From contig DUOU01000295.1 of assembly GCA_012838685.1 (NCBI GenBank), positions 1-18,060 on the forward strand: a stretch of 18,060 nt of DNA. The letters run 5' to 3'. This DNA is from Bacteroidota bacterium. GTDB taxonomy: Bacteria > Bacteroidota > Bacteroidia > Bacteroidales > VadinHA17. A model generated the notes under the pieces. That model had not been told where the DNA came from. It saw only the letters and a list, made by a program, of their open reading frames with translations, and made no database searches. The position numbers and the translations under genes are program-made. Positions 6,894 through 14,075 of this stretch are shown piece after piece (within the stretch, counting starts at the first letter, position 1; the number at the start of each line of letters is the position of its first letter).

Positions 6894-7457
6894 TCAAACT
6901 GTCATCACATCCTTTTCCTTGGCGACTACCAACTTATCAACCTTATTGGTAAATTCATCCGTAATTTCCTGAACTTTTTCAGTTGCCTGCTTCTCAACGT
7001 CCTCGGGCAAACCGTTTTTTACCTCAGATTTAAGTTCGTCATTCGCCCATTTTCTGGCGTTTCTTACACTGATTTTAGCTGTCTCTCCCTCATTTTTTAT
7101 CTGTTTCACGAGTTGAAGCCGACGTTCTTCCGTAAGAGGGGGAATATTGATCCTTATAACCTCACCGTTATTTATCGGGGTGACCCCTATATTCGCCGCC
7201 ATAATGGCTTTCTCAATGGGACCCAACATATTCCTTTCCCAAGGCTGGATCATTATAGTCTTTGCGTCCACAGTATTAATGTTGGAAACCTGGCTTAACG
7301 GTGATTTAACTCCGTAATAATCGACAGTAATGCCTTCAAGCAGTATCGGGTTAGCCCTGCCCGTCCGCATTCTGGATAACTCAAAGTCAAGATACTCTAG
7401 AGCCTTTTGCATCCTATCCCTTGCTTCTTCCATTATCAGTTCAACACTTTCGTTCAT
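6894..7457 (-). CDS. frr: Ribosome recycling factor, 187 aa
   Basis: RRF works with EF-G to split the post-termination ribosome. The length matches the usual 185 residues. Typical features are the N-terminal helix ending in LSRMRTGRANP (28-37), VDYYGVKSPLSQVSNI, IQPWE, and the C-terminal three-helix bundle segment VRNARKWANDELK. pyrH lies upstream on the same strand with a 120-base gap, the common pyrH-frr order. That gap holds a TATTTTTG box (7545-7552), so frr may also have its own promoter. The C-terminal stop TGA is read from 6896-6894 and shares the palindrome TGATCA with the stop of the convergent radical SAM gene. Confidence 0.97.
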   Translation of the reverse strand: MNESVELIMEEARDRMQKALEYLDFELSRMRTGRANPILLEGITVDYYGVKSPLSQVSNINTVDAKTIMIQPWERNMLGPIEKAIMAANIGVTPINNGEVIRINIPPLTEERRLQLVKQIKNEGETAKISVRNARKWANDELKSEVKNGLPEDVEKQATEKVQEITDEFTNKVDKLVVAKEKDVMTV

Positions 7458-7544
7458 ATTGGATTATTTAAAGTTTTAAGGTTAATGATTTTCGATAGAT
7501 GGTTGTTTCATGCAATTTCTCGCGATATCTACCGGAACAGTCAA

Positions 7545-7552
7545 CAAAAATA
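7545..7552 (-). promoter_or_regulatory. Candidate -7 box for frr
   Basis: TATTTTTG on the minus strand matches TAnnTTTG exactly. TTC (7573-7575) lies 20 bases upstream as a near-match to the -33 TTG. It is in the pyrH-frr gap, 87 bases before the frr ATG. Confidence 0.4.
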
Positions 7553-7577
7553 TAAAATATGGTCGATTTAATGAAGC

Positions 7578-8291
7578 CTATTGCGGTGAAATTAACGTTC
7601 CGGGGTTATCTCCCCTTATAATCTTCATAAGGTTTCCCTTTTTGTTCATGTCGAAAACTATTATGGGCATTCGGTTCTCCCTGCATATAGTGAACGCTGT
7701 TTGATCCATTATTTTCAGTTGTTTGGCCAATGCCTCGTCATAGGTCAGTTTTGAATATTTCACGGCATTTTTGTCCTTTTCCGGGTCGGCTGTGTAAACT
7801 CCATCAACCCTTGTTCCCTTCAATAAAAAATCGGCTCCTATCTCAATCGCCCTTAAAGCGGAAGCGCTATCTGTCGTGAAAAACGGATTTCCCGTACCCC
7901 CCGCGATCATACATACAACACCGTTTTTGAGATCATCAACAACCCTGTCTCTTCTATAGCATTCACCAATAGGTGTCATGTTAATGGAGGTATATACCCT
8001 CGCCTTTCCACCGTTGTTGATTAAGGCGCTTTCCAGGGCTATACTGTTTATCACCGTCGCCAACATCCCCATCTGGTCGCCTTTTACCCTGTCAAAACCC
8101 GATTTTGTGCCGCTAAGTCCCCGGAAAATATTTCCTCCGCCAATAACTATCGCTATCTCGCAACCGGAGTCAACCGCTTCAACAATCTGGATGGCATACG
8201 TGTTCAATACATTATCGTTTATACCGGTGCCCTCTCCGCCGGCAAGAGATTCTCCGCTGAGTTTCAACAATATTCTGCGACTTCGATTCAT
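7578..8291 (-). CDS. pyrH: UMP kinase, 237 aa
   Basis: PyrH phosphorylates UMP to UDP in pyrimidine nucleotide synthesis and belongs to the amino-acid-kinase fold. Visible motifs are LLKLSGESL (8-16) at the phosphate-binding start, VIGGGNIFRG (49-58), DQMGMLATVIN (72-82), GGTGNPFFTTDSA (131-143) for UMP, and LLKGTRVDGVYTADP for ATP. The length is normal for a bacterial hexameric UMP kinase. A strong terminator separates the gene from tsf upstream, so pyrH needs its own promoter. A near-match TAGTTTTA with TTG 21 bases ahead can be seen on the minus strand between 8292 and 8410, but it is not convincing. Confidence 0.97.
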   Translation of the reverse strand: MNRSRRILLKLSGESLAGGEGTGINDNVLNTYAIQIVEAVDSGCEIAIVIGGGNIFRGLSGTKSGFDRVKGDQMGMLATVINSIALESALINNGGKARVYTSINMTPIGECYRRDRVVDDLKNGVVCMIAGGTGNPFFTTDSASALRAIEIGADFLLKGTRVDGVYTADPEKDKNAVKYSKLTYDEALAKQLKIMDQTAFTICRENRMPIIVFDMNKKGNLMKIIRGDNPGTLISPQ

Positions 8292-8408
8292 AAGCGTTAA
8301 TTTAATGTGTTAAAATGAAATAGATAATTATTAGTTTCCTGCTCCCATAAAACTACCCGTTCAACTGTCCGATCATCAATACAATAGTAAAGATTCACTA
8401 AATTATAA

Positions 8409-8438
8409 ATAAAAAAGGCGTTCCGAAAGAAACGCCCC
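8409..8438 (-). terminator. Strong intrinsic terminator of the rplM-rpsI-rpsB-tsf operon
   Basis: On the minus strand an 8-bp stem, GGCGTTTC with GGAACGCC (8417-8424 and 8429-8436 on the plus strand), with a 4-base loop is followed by TTTTTTATTT. It starts 22 bases after the tsf stop codon. Confidence 0.92.
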
Positions 8439-8457
8439 ATATATTTGTCTGCTTTTT

Positions 8458-9288
8458 TTATACGTTCAATGTAAATCTCTTGAAATCTGTAACCGTAAGA
8501 TCTTTGTCTACTGATTTAAGGAACTGAGCGACTGTCTGTTTGCTCTCCTTTATAAAGTCTTGGTTCAACAGTGTATTCTCCTTAAAGAATTTTCCAAGCT
8601 TTCCCTGCGCGATTTTGTCTAGCATCGCTTCCGGTTTACCGTCCAGACGGGCCTGTTCCCTGCCTATCTCCAATTCCTGATCGATAACTTTTTGGGGAAC
8701 GTTATCCTTATCGATAGCCACAGGAGCCATAGCCGCCACCTGCATAGCGATATCCTTGTAAACCTGTAAATCAATGCCAGCTTTGTTGAAGCCAACCAAA
8801 GTCGCCAAACGGTTTCCCGGATGGACATACGCCTGAACATGAGGAGCATCTACTTTCCCATAGTACGAGAGATCCAGTTTTTCTCCAATTATTCCGATAT
8901 GCTCGACAACCTTTTCTTCAACGGTTGTGCCTTCCATTGAAAGGGCTTTCAATTGGTCAAGGTCTGCCGGTTGTTTATCAAGGGCCAAAGCCAAAATTTT
9001 GTTGGCGAAACCAATAAATTCGGCATTTTTTGCCACAAAGTCCGTTTCACTGTTAAGTACAATTATTACACCCGTTTTCCCGTTGGATGTTACATCGGAC
9101 AGAACCACCCCCTCGGTTGCCTCCCTGTCAGCTCTCTTATTAGCTACAGCCTGACCTTTTTTACGAATTATCTCCACAGCTTTGTCGAAATCGCCTCCTG
9201 CCTCTTCAAGAGCTCTTTTGCAGTCCATCATTCCGGCAAGGGTTGCTTTCCTTAGTTTGGCGACATCCGCAGCACTAATTGTTGCCAT
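8458..9288 (-). CDS. tsf: Elongation factor Ts, 276 aa
   Basis: EF-Ts exchanges GDP for GTP on EF-Tu. The N-terminal UBA-like domain reads ISAADVAKLRKATLAGMMDCKRALEEAGGDFDKAVEIIRKKG, close to the family signature (LRxxTGAGMMDCKKAL). The core has VVLNSETDFVAKNAEF (about 74-90), the segment that contacts EF-Tu. The length is normal. The gene sits 22 bases after rpsB, the almost universal rpsB-tsf pair, and a strong terminator follows. Confidence 0.97.
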   Translation of the reverse strand: MATISAADVAKLRKATLAGMMDCKRALEEAGGDFDKAVEIIRKKGQAVANKRADREATEGVVLSDVTSNGKTGVIIVLNSETDFVAKNAEFIGFANKILALALDKQPADLDQLKALSMEGTTVEEKVVEHIGIIGEKLDLSYYGKVDAPHVQAYVHPGNRLATLVGFNKAGIDLQVYKDIAMQVAAMAPVAIDKDNVPQKVIDQELEIGREQARLDGKPEAMLDKIAQGKLGKFFKENTLLNQDFIKESKQTVAQFLKSVDKDLTVTDFKRFTLNV

Positions 9289-9310
9289 TATATTCTCTTT
9301 TTATAAATTA

Positions 9311-10180
9311 TTACTCGTTTTCTTCTTCAGAGTCGTTATCTTCTGACTGATCGATAACCTCCTCTTCGTCTTCATCGTCTTCCTCAACCTCTTCCTCCTC
9401 AACGCCATCATATTTGCTTACTTCTACGTTTCTGGCGATTCTTCTTCTGCCACTTTTAGGCTCTTCCTGTTCCGACTCTTTGTCCTTATCCATTTTTCTT
9501 TCATTAAGACCCTCCTCGATAGCTTTACACAATATGTCAACAATCAGGGAAATCGATTTTGACGCATCATCGTTAGCCGGGATGGGGAAGTCAATGTTTG
9601 ATGGATCGGAGTTGGTATCAACCATGGCAAAGACAGGTATTCCAAGGCGTTTTGCCTCTTTTACGGCAATCTGCTCCTTACAAACATCAACAACAAATAT
9701 GGCTGAAGGCAAACGTGTAAGATCTGCTATACTTCCAAGGTTTTTTTCCAGTTTGGCGCGCTGACGGATAATTTGCAGTTTTTCTCTTTTGGAAAGATTG
9801 TCAAATGTACCATCTGTGGCCATCTTATCAATTAATCCCATTTTCTTGACCGCCTTGCGGATTGTTGGAAAGTTGGTCAGCATACCGCCAGGCCAACGCT
9901 CTGTAACGTAAGGCATGTTAACAGCCTTTACTTTTTCGGATACTATCTCCTTTGCCTGTTTTTTTGTGGCGACGAACAAGATTTTCTTGCCCGACTTTGC
10001 TATACTTTTCATGGCATCAGCGGCCTCGTCAAGTTTTACGATGGTCTTTTCAAGGTCGATAACATGAATTCCTCCGCGCTCCATGAAAATATAAGGAGCC
10101 ATGGCGGGATTCCATTTTCTTTTTTGATGCCCAAAATGTACTCCGGCATCAAGCAATTCTTTAAAAGTTGTTCTTGACAT
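9311..10180 (-). CDS. rpsB: 30S ribosomal protein S2 with acidic C-terminal tail, 289 aa
   Basis: Residues 1 to about 228 are a complete S2: FKELLDAGVHFGHQKRKWNP, the coiled-coil region around 105-145 (TIRKAVKKM, QIIRQRAKLEKNLG), LPSAIFVVDVCKEQIAVKEAKRLGIP and DTNSDPSNIDFPIPANDDA. About 60 residues are added after the usual end. The addition has a basic patch GRRRIARN (244-251), then a tail in which 21 of the last 29 residues are Asp or Glu. Acidic extensions on S2 are common in Bacteroidota, and what they do is not established. The gene follows rpsI after 107 bases, much longer than the other gaps in this operon, and precedes tsf by 22 bases. Confidence 0.96.
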   Translation of the reverse strand: MSRTTFKELLDAGVHFGHQKRKWNPAMAPYIFMERGGIHVIDLEKTIVKLDEAADAMKSIAKSGKKILFVATKKQAKEIVSEKVKAVNMPYVTERWPGGMLTNFPTIRKAVKKMGLIDKMATDGTFDNLSKREKLQIIRQRAKLEKNLGSIADLTRLPSAIFVVDVCKEQIAVKEAKRLGIPVFAMVDTNSDPSNIDFPIPANDDASKSISLIVDILCKAIEEGLNERKMDKDKESEQEEPKSGRRRIARNVEVSKYDGVEEEEVEEDDEDEEEVIDQSEDNDSEEENE

Positions 10181-10278
10181 TTTATAATTATTAAGTTTAC
10201 ATTCCTACAAGATGCCAATCACGAAGTAGTTCATAAAGAAGTCTCCATGATTTGGATACTAAACTCTCTCCCGGGAAG

Positions 10279-10300
10279 CAGTAACGATTAACGTTTACTG
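10279..10300 (-). other. Small hairpin at the rpsI stop codon in the rpsI-rpsB gap
   Basis: On the minus strand CAGTAAACG and CGTTACTG pair (8 bp with one bulged A) around a 5-base loop that includes the rpsI TAA. There is no T run, so it is not a terminator. It could belong to an RNA leader for rpsB, but this is speculative. Confidence 0.35.
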
Positions 10301-10674
10301 AACTGGAACCTCTTGCGTGCTTTTGGTTGTCCCGGTTTCTTGCGTTCAACCTCGCGGGGATCACGTGTCATGAAACCATGCGACTTCAGCACTTTTTTGT
10401 TTTCTGGATCAGCGATGACAAGCGCCCTGGCTATTCCGAGCCTTAAAGCTTCGGACTGGCCTCTGACACCGCCACCGTCAATATTTGCGTTTATATCATA
10501 GTTGCCGGCAACATTCAAAACGTTTAACGGCTGTGTTGCCACATATTGAAGAGTCTCGTCACTGAAATACTCCTTAAAATCCCTTCCATTAACGGTTATA
10601 TTTCCTTTACCTTCGCTTAGATAAACTCTGGCGACAGCAGCTTTTCTTCTTCCAAGGGCGTTAATCGATTCCAT
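10288..10674 (-). CDS. rpsI: 30S ribosomal protein S9, 128 aa
   Basis: S9 lies in the head of the small subunit, and its C-terminal tail reaches the P-site tRNA. The sequence has the expected start INALGRRKAAVARVYL, then NGRDFKEYF, GGGVRGQSEALRLGIARAL (67-85), and the basic end GQPKARKRFQFSKR, with the universal SKR tail. The length is typical of the family. The gene follows rplM by 16 bases, and the L13-S9 pairing is conserved across bacteria. Confidence 0.98.
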   Translation of the reverse strand: MESINALGRRKAAVARVYLSEGKGNITVNGRDFKEYFSDETLQYVATQPLNVLNVAGNYDINANIDGGGVRGQSEALRLGIARALVIADPENKKVLKSHGFMTRDPREVERKKPGQPKARKRFQFSKR

Positions 10675-10690
10675 ATATTAATTTCAAATA

Positions 10691-11134
10691 TTATATTTCT
10701 ACAACTTTAGGGTTCTGGGCTTCATGTGGATGCTCGGCACCAGCATAAACATATAAATTCCTGAAAAGAGCTCTTCCGAGCCTGTTCTTCGGCAACATAC
10801 CTCTTATAGCATTTTCCACCATCCAGATAGGATTCTTCTTCATCATCTTCTCGGCAACGGTAAATCTCTGGCCTCCGGGACGTCCGGTATGTCTAACATA
10901 CTCCTTCGCGCTCCATTTGTTGCCGGTGAGGACTATTTTATCGGCATTAACGACGATCACGTTGTCTCCACAGTCTACATGAGGCGTGTAATTTGTTTTG
11001 TGTTTGCCCCTTAGCATTGAAGCAACAACAGTTGCCAAACGACCAAGTACAGCACCTTCAGCGTCGATAACTACCCACTCCTTGTTAACAGTCGCTCTGT
11101 TGGCCGATACTGTTTTGTAACTCAAAGTATCCAC
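10691..11134 (-). CDS. rplM: 50S ribosomal protein L13, 147 aa
   Basis: L13 is an early-assembly protein of the large subunit. Diagnostic text is WVVIDAEGAVLGRLATVVASMLRGKHK (21-47), DCGDNVIVVNADKIVLTGNKW (54-74), HTGRPGG (87-93), AIRGMLPKNRLGRALFRNLYVYAG, and HPHEAQNP near the end. It is the first gene of the rplM-rpsI-rpsB-tsf operon. An excellent promoter box lies upstream and gives a leader of about 60 bases. Confidence 0.98.
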   Translation of the reverse strand: MDTLSYKTVSANRATVNKEWVVIDAEGAVLGRLATVVASMLRGKHKTNYTPHVDCGDNVIVVNADKIVLTGNKWSAKEYVRHTGRPGGQRFTVAEKMMKKNPIWMVENAIRGMLPKNRLGRALFRNLYVYAGAEHPHEAQNPKVVEI

Positions 11135-11198
11135 TTTATTTCTCTTTTTAGTTGATTCTCTTATACTTATTCCCCGTTCTTTTCAATTTTAGGGATTG

Positions 11199-11206
11199 CA
11201 AAGATA
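11199..11206 (-). promoter_or_regulatory. -7 box of the ribosomal protein operon promoter
   Basis: TATCTTTG on the minus strand matches TAnnTTTG exactly and is followed by CAATCCC, 64 bases before the rplM ATG. Upstream, in the -33 region, is a run of Ts rather than a clear TTG. The A/T-rich sequence there could act as an UP-like element. Confidence 0.65.
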
Positions 11207-11223
11207 CAACATATTTGGTTAAA

Positions 11224-11254
11224 AAAAAGATAATCGAATAATTTTTATCTTTTT
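11224..11254. repeat. 10-bp A/T-rich inverted repeat upstream of the rplM promoter
   Basis: AAAAAGATAA (11224-11233) and TTATCTTTTT (11245-11254) are perfect inverted copies with an 11-base spacer. They lie between the divergent rplM and AOX-like genes, next to the -33 region of rplM. Low complexity makes a chance origin possible. Confidence 0.4.
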
Positions 11255-11376
11255 GCGATAGTGCCGTAAAGATGCCTGGCCCAGTTTCGTGGAGTTATAA
11301 CAATAACCATTTAAAATCCTATTTCGATCTATGAATTCCCATAAAAAAACATATCTTCGAAAAGTAATTCAAAAAA

Positions 11377-12102
11377 ATGAACAGTCAAAAGATAGATCTC
11401 CGCGGAGAACAGCAAAAAACCCTCGAAACACCGAGGTATAAATATAGTTTTATGGCCAGGTTCTTCTTTTTCAGCCTCAATTTGGTGACCGGCAAAAATA
11501 ACGACCTGCCAAAAGTCAAACTATTGGAAATGTTGGCCTCAATTCCTTATAGAGCGTGGGAAATCCGCCATTATCTGAAGCAAACCAGAAAATACAGGAA
11601 CATTGGTAAGGTCAACGAATCAGCCGATATTATAAATTGGAGCCGTGAAGCACAAGACAACGAGTTTATGCACCTACTGGTGATCCACGAAAAGATGAGA
11701 GAGGACAATATCAGGGACAAATGGTATCTTTCGCCTTGTGTCGCTTTTCCCATGGTGCTGTTCTATCTCCTTTTATCGCGAATTTTCGCCTTTTGTAGCC
11801 AGAAAAGGGCGTTCCTGTTCAACGCTGAATTTGAGAATCACGCTGAACTCGTTTATGCGCGGCTTGTTGCCGACAACAGACAATGGGAAGATCAAAAGGT
11901 TACCAACCCTTTGGTAAAAATGTATGCCGATGTTGAGGTCTGGGCCGATGTGTTCCGTCGTATCAGTCTTGACGAACGCGACCATATGAACAACAGTTTC
12001 GGGTTTTGCGGAAAACCTGAACTGGTGGTTAAATATGATGGAATGCCCGAACCTTCCAATAATTCGCGTTCAATCAAAAATCATATAGCCAAAAATATAT
12101 AG
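11377..12102 (+). CDS. Alternative oxidase-like di-iron membrane protein, 241 aa
   Basis: The protein has the pattern of the alternative oxidase (AOX/PTOX) family, quinol:oxygen oxidoreductases that lie in one leaflet of the membrane and reduce oxygen to water without pumping protons. Visible ligand candidates in order are Glu51 in LLEMLASIP (family LETVAAVP), Glu96 and His99 in DNEFMH (family ENERMH), Glu153 in AEFENHAELVY (family LEEEA...Y), and Glu200 and His203 in LDERDH (family ADEAHH). Tyr160 is 7 residues after Glu153, the spacing of the catalytic Tyr in trypanosomal AOX. A hydrophobic stretch (about 118-140) fits the membrane-binding helices. The J-domain gene begins 17 bases after the stop codon. 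A -7 near-match, TATCTTCG (11352-11359), precedes the ATG. It could instead oxidise something other than quinol; the DMQ hydroxylase family fits less well. Confidence 0.75.
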   Translation: MNSQKIDLRGEQQKTLETPRYKYSFMARFFFFSLNLVTGKNNDLPKVKLLEMLASIPYRAWEIRHYLKQTRKYRNIGKVNESADIINWSREAQDNEFMHLLVIHEKMREDNIRDKWYLSPCVAFPMVLFYLLLSRIFAFCSQKRAFLFNAEFENHAELVYARLVADNRQWEDQKVTNPLVKMYADVEVWADVFRRISLDERDHMNNSFGFCGKPELVVKYDGMPEPSNNSRSIKNHIAKNI

Positions 12103-12119
12103 GCGTTTATCGGTTACAG

Positions 12120-13376
12120 ATGAAGATATACTTTGAAATATTGGGATTATCCGAAAATGCCACGATCACTGATATTAAAAGAGCATATCGTCAACTGGCG
12201 AAGAGATATCATCCCGACATTAACCACTCCGAAGATGGCCAGGAGAAATTTATTGCCATAACCGAAGCATATGAAATCCTGACTAACAGGGATTTTCAAC
12301 AAAAACCCGTAGAACCGGAACCTCCCGAACAGGATTCCCCGTCAACAAACTACAAGGCTTGGGAAGATTTCGAAAGGTTCAAGCGGGAAACGCGCGAAAA
12401 GGCGAAGCGCCAGGCCGAAATGAGGTACGAAGAGTTCAAGAGACAACATGAATCGTTTCAGGAGCGCGGGGTCAACGATGTGGCGTTACTTTTCAAGATA
12501 TTTATAAGAATAGTGATTATTCCTATAATTGCTTTTCTTGTCGTTCTGCCGGTTTACATAGCTTTGAACAACGAGTGGACAACAATCTTCATTCTCTTTG
12601 TTACCTGGCCTTTCGCCGGAATCCTTGGATGGTTCGTATACGACAACCGAAAGGGATACTTTATGCCCGGCAAGTTTTATTACTCGTTCGAACGGATAAA
12701 AAAGATCTATACCGAGAAAAGTTCCTCCACCCAACAATGCTATTACTGTAAAACCGAAAAGGCCGATTCCAGGGCCTATAAGATAGAATTACTCCGGCCA
12801 AAAGATGTTAAGTTCGTAACGGGAGGCTTTCAGCAACATAGTGTAAGCTATGTAAACGAAAGTGTTGTCATATCTATACCCAGATCCCAAAAAGCGCTTA
12901 TCGTTCATTCCCTCGTAACTGTGGGCAAAATCATATCCCTACTCCTCTTTTTGATATTCTCCAACATATCCAGCATTGTCTGGCGAACCATTTTTGGCCT
13001 TATTGCCGGCGGTCTTTTAGGCGGGTCCATACTGCTGGTCTCCCGGACACGCTCAAACAAAACCTATCTGTTTAATTACGGTACAATCGCCAGGATCATT
13101 GTATGGGTATTATCTATCATTCTGGTTTCCCAGTTTAATCTTTTCCCTTTTGATGTCTCAACTTCCGATTTCATCTATTTCGTGGTGACATCGATATTGA
13201 TGTTCGACTGTCTGCTGATGCAACTGACAAACTATTTGCTGGGAGACCTCTCAAATCAAATACCCTTCAAACAATATGGGGAGTTGACAAATAAGCTTGA
13301 CAAAGGTTATATCGAGTATAACGAAGTGCCGGTCGTATCTGTCGTTTTTCCGATTTTCAAATGGATATTTGGATAA
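12120..13376 (+). CDS. Membrane-bound J-domain protein, 418 aa
   Basis: Residues 2 to about 57 are a J domain: YFEILGLSENATITDIKRAYRQLAKRYHPDIN with the HPD tripeptide at 31-33 that stimulates DnaK ATPase, then FIAITEAYEILTN. A Pro/Glu-rich linker and a charged helix (about 78-118) follow. Hydrophobic stretches at about 125-149, 153-174, 264-281, 287-308, 322-343 and 349-371 suggest six membrane passes. Between the second and third lies a soluble segment with one CxxC (Cys207, Cys210), half a zinc-ribbon. There is no DnaJ Gly/Phe region, zinc-finger domain or C-terminal substrate domain, so it is not a general DnaJ. It probably recruits DnaK to a membrane partner. It is only 17 bases after the AOX-like gene, so that protein is a natural client candidate, but this is inference. 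Confidence 0.8.
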   Translation: MKIYFEILGLSENATITDIKRAYRQLAKRYHPDINHSEDGQEKFIAITEAYEILTNRDFQQKPVEPEPPEQDSPSTNYKAWEDFERFKRETREKAKRQAEMRYEEFKRQHESFQERGVNDVALLFKIFIRIVIIPIIAFLVVLPVYIALNNEWTTIFILFVTWPFAGILGWFVYDNRKGYFMPGKFYYSFERIKKIYTEKSSSTQQCYYCKTEKADSRAYKIELLRPKDVKFVTGGFQQHSVSYVNESVVISIPRSQKALIVHSLVTVGKIISLLLFLIFSNISSIVWRTIFGLIAGGLLGGSILLVSRTRSNKTYLFNYGTIARIIVWVLSIILVSQFNLFPFDVSTSDFIYFVVTSILMFDCLLMQLTNYLLGDLSNQIPFKQYGELTNKLDKGYIEYNEVPVVSVVFPIFKWIFG

Positions 13377-13543
13377 AAAAATTAGTGCCTGATCCAAACC
13401 GCGGATATAATGATCTCCATTTCACCAAATTCTTGAAGTTTCATAAAATCGTTTTTTTACTGTCTTGACATGTAAAATCAAATTACTTTGTGATTTCGTT
13501 TTAACATCGAAAACATATATTTTGGTTCCAAATTTTTAAACCT

Positions 13544-14014
13544 ATGAAAAACAGGTTACAATATCTTGAAATGGCTATCTCAATTGCCGAAGAAGGTATC
13601 AACAAAGGTTACGGCCCCTTTGGAGCCGTAATAGTGAAAGATGATAAAATTATCGCTAAGGCCGCTAACTGTGTCACCCTGAAAAACGATCCAACAGCCC
13701 ATGCCGAAGTATTGGCGATTCGCGAAGCCGCCAACATACTGGGAAAACCTGATCTGGATGGTTGCGAGATTTATACCTCCTGCGAGCCTTGTCCAATGTG
13801 CCTTGGGGCGATTTATTGGGCCGGGATAAAAAAAGTTATATACGCCGCGGATCGTGTCGATGCCGCTGACGCGGGATTCAACGATAAATTTATTTATGAC
13901 GAAATATTTCTCGATCCTATCGACAGAAACCTTGAATTCATGAAAATTAACCATCCAAAAGCATGGAACCCTTTTGAAACCTGGAAAAATTATGAGGGGA
14001 AAATCCCTTATTAG
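13544..14014 (+). CDS. guaD: Guanine deaminase (CDA-fold nucleobase deaminase), 156 aa
   Basis: The enzyme should convert guanine to xanthine and ammonia in purine salvage or breakdown. The zinc site is clear: PTAHAEV with His53 and the proton-shuttle Glu55, and CEPCPMC with Cys83 and Cys86. The surrounding sequence (GPFGAVIVKD, LGAIYWAGIKKVIYAA, DAADAGFNDKFIYDEI, and an aromatic C-terminus) follows Bacillus subtilis GuaD closely, and the length of 156 is the same. tRNA adenosine deaminase TadA shares the zinc motifs but has a different C-terminal half. The gene stands alone, 167 bases after the J-domain gene. Near-matches to a -7 box (TATATTTT) lie about 30 bases upstream of the ATG. Confidence 0.88.
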   Translation: MKNRLQYLEMAISIAEEGINKGYGPFGAVIVKDDKIIAKAANCVTLKNDPTAHAEVLAIREAANILGKPDLDGCEIYTSCEPCPMCLGAIYWAGIKKVIYAADRVDAADAGFNDKFIYDEIFLDPIDRNLEFMKINHPKAWNPFETWKNYEGKIPY

Positions 14015-14027
14015 ACTTTCCCCTCAT
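13992..14027. terminator. Bidirectional hairpin between guaD and the AsmA-like gene
   Basis: ATGAGGGGAAA (13992-14002) and TTTCCCCTCAT (14017-14027) form a perfect 11-bp stem with a 14-base loop. The left arm is inside the last codons of guaD. The minus-strand RNA runs into AATTTTT, so termination of the AsmA-like transcript is the better fit. The plus-strand side has only a weak T tail. Confidence 0.6.
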
Positions 14028-14075
14028 TTATCTTGACCTATACGTTATCCCAAACCGGAAACTTTACATAATCTA

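Noticed and set aside
11377..12102. Alternative reading of the di-iron protein as DMQ hydroxylase (Coq7) or a ferritin
   Set aside because: The single Glu first, ExxH, Glu with Tyr seven residues on, and ExxH order matches AOX better. Coq7 has two four-helix repeats with a different spacing, and ferritins lack the hydrophobic membrane-binding stretch.
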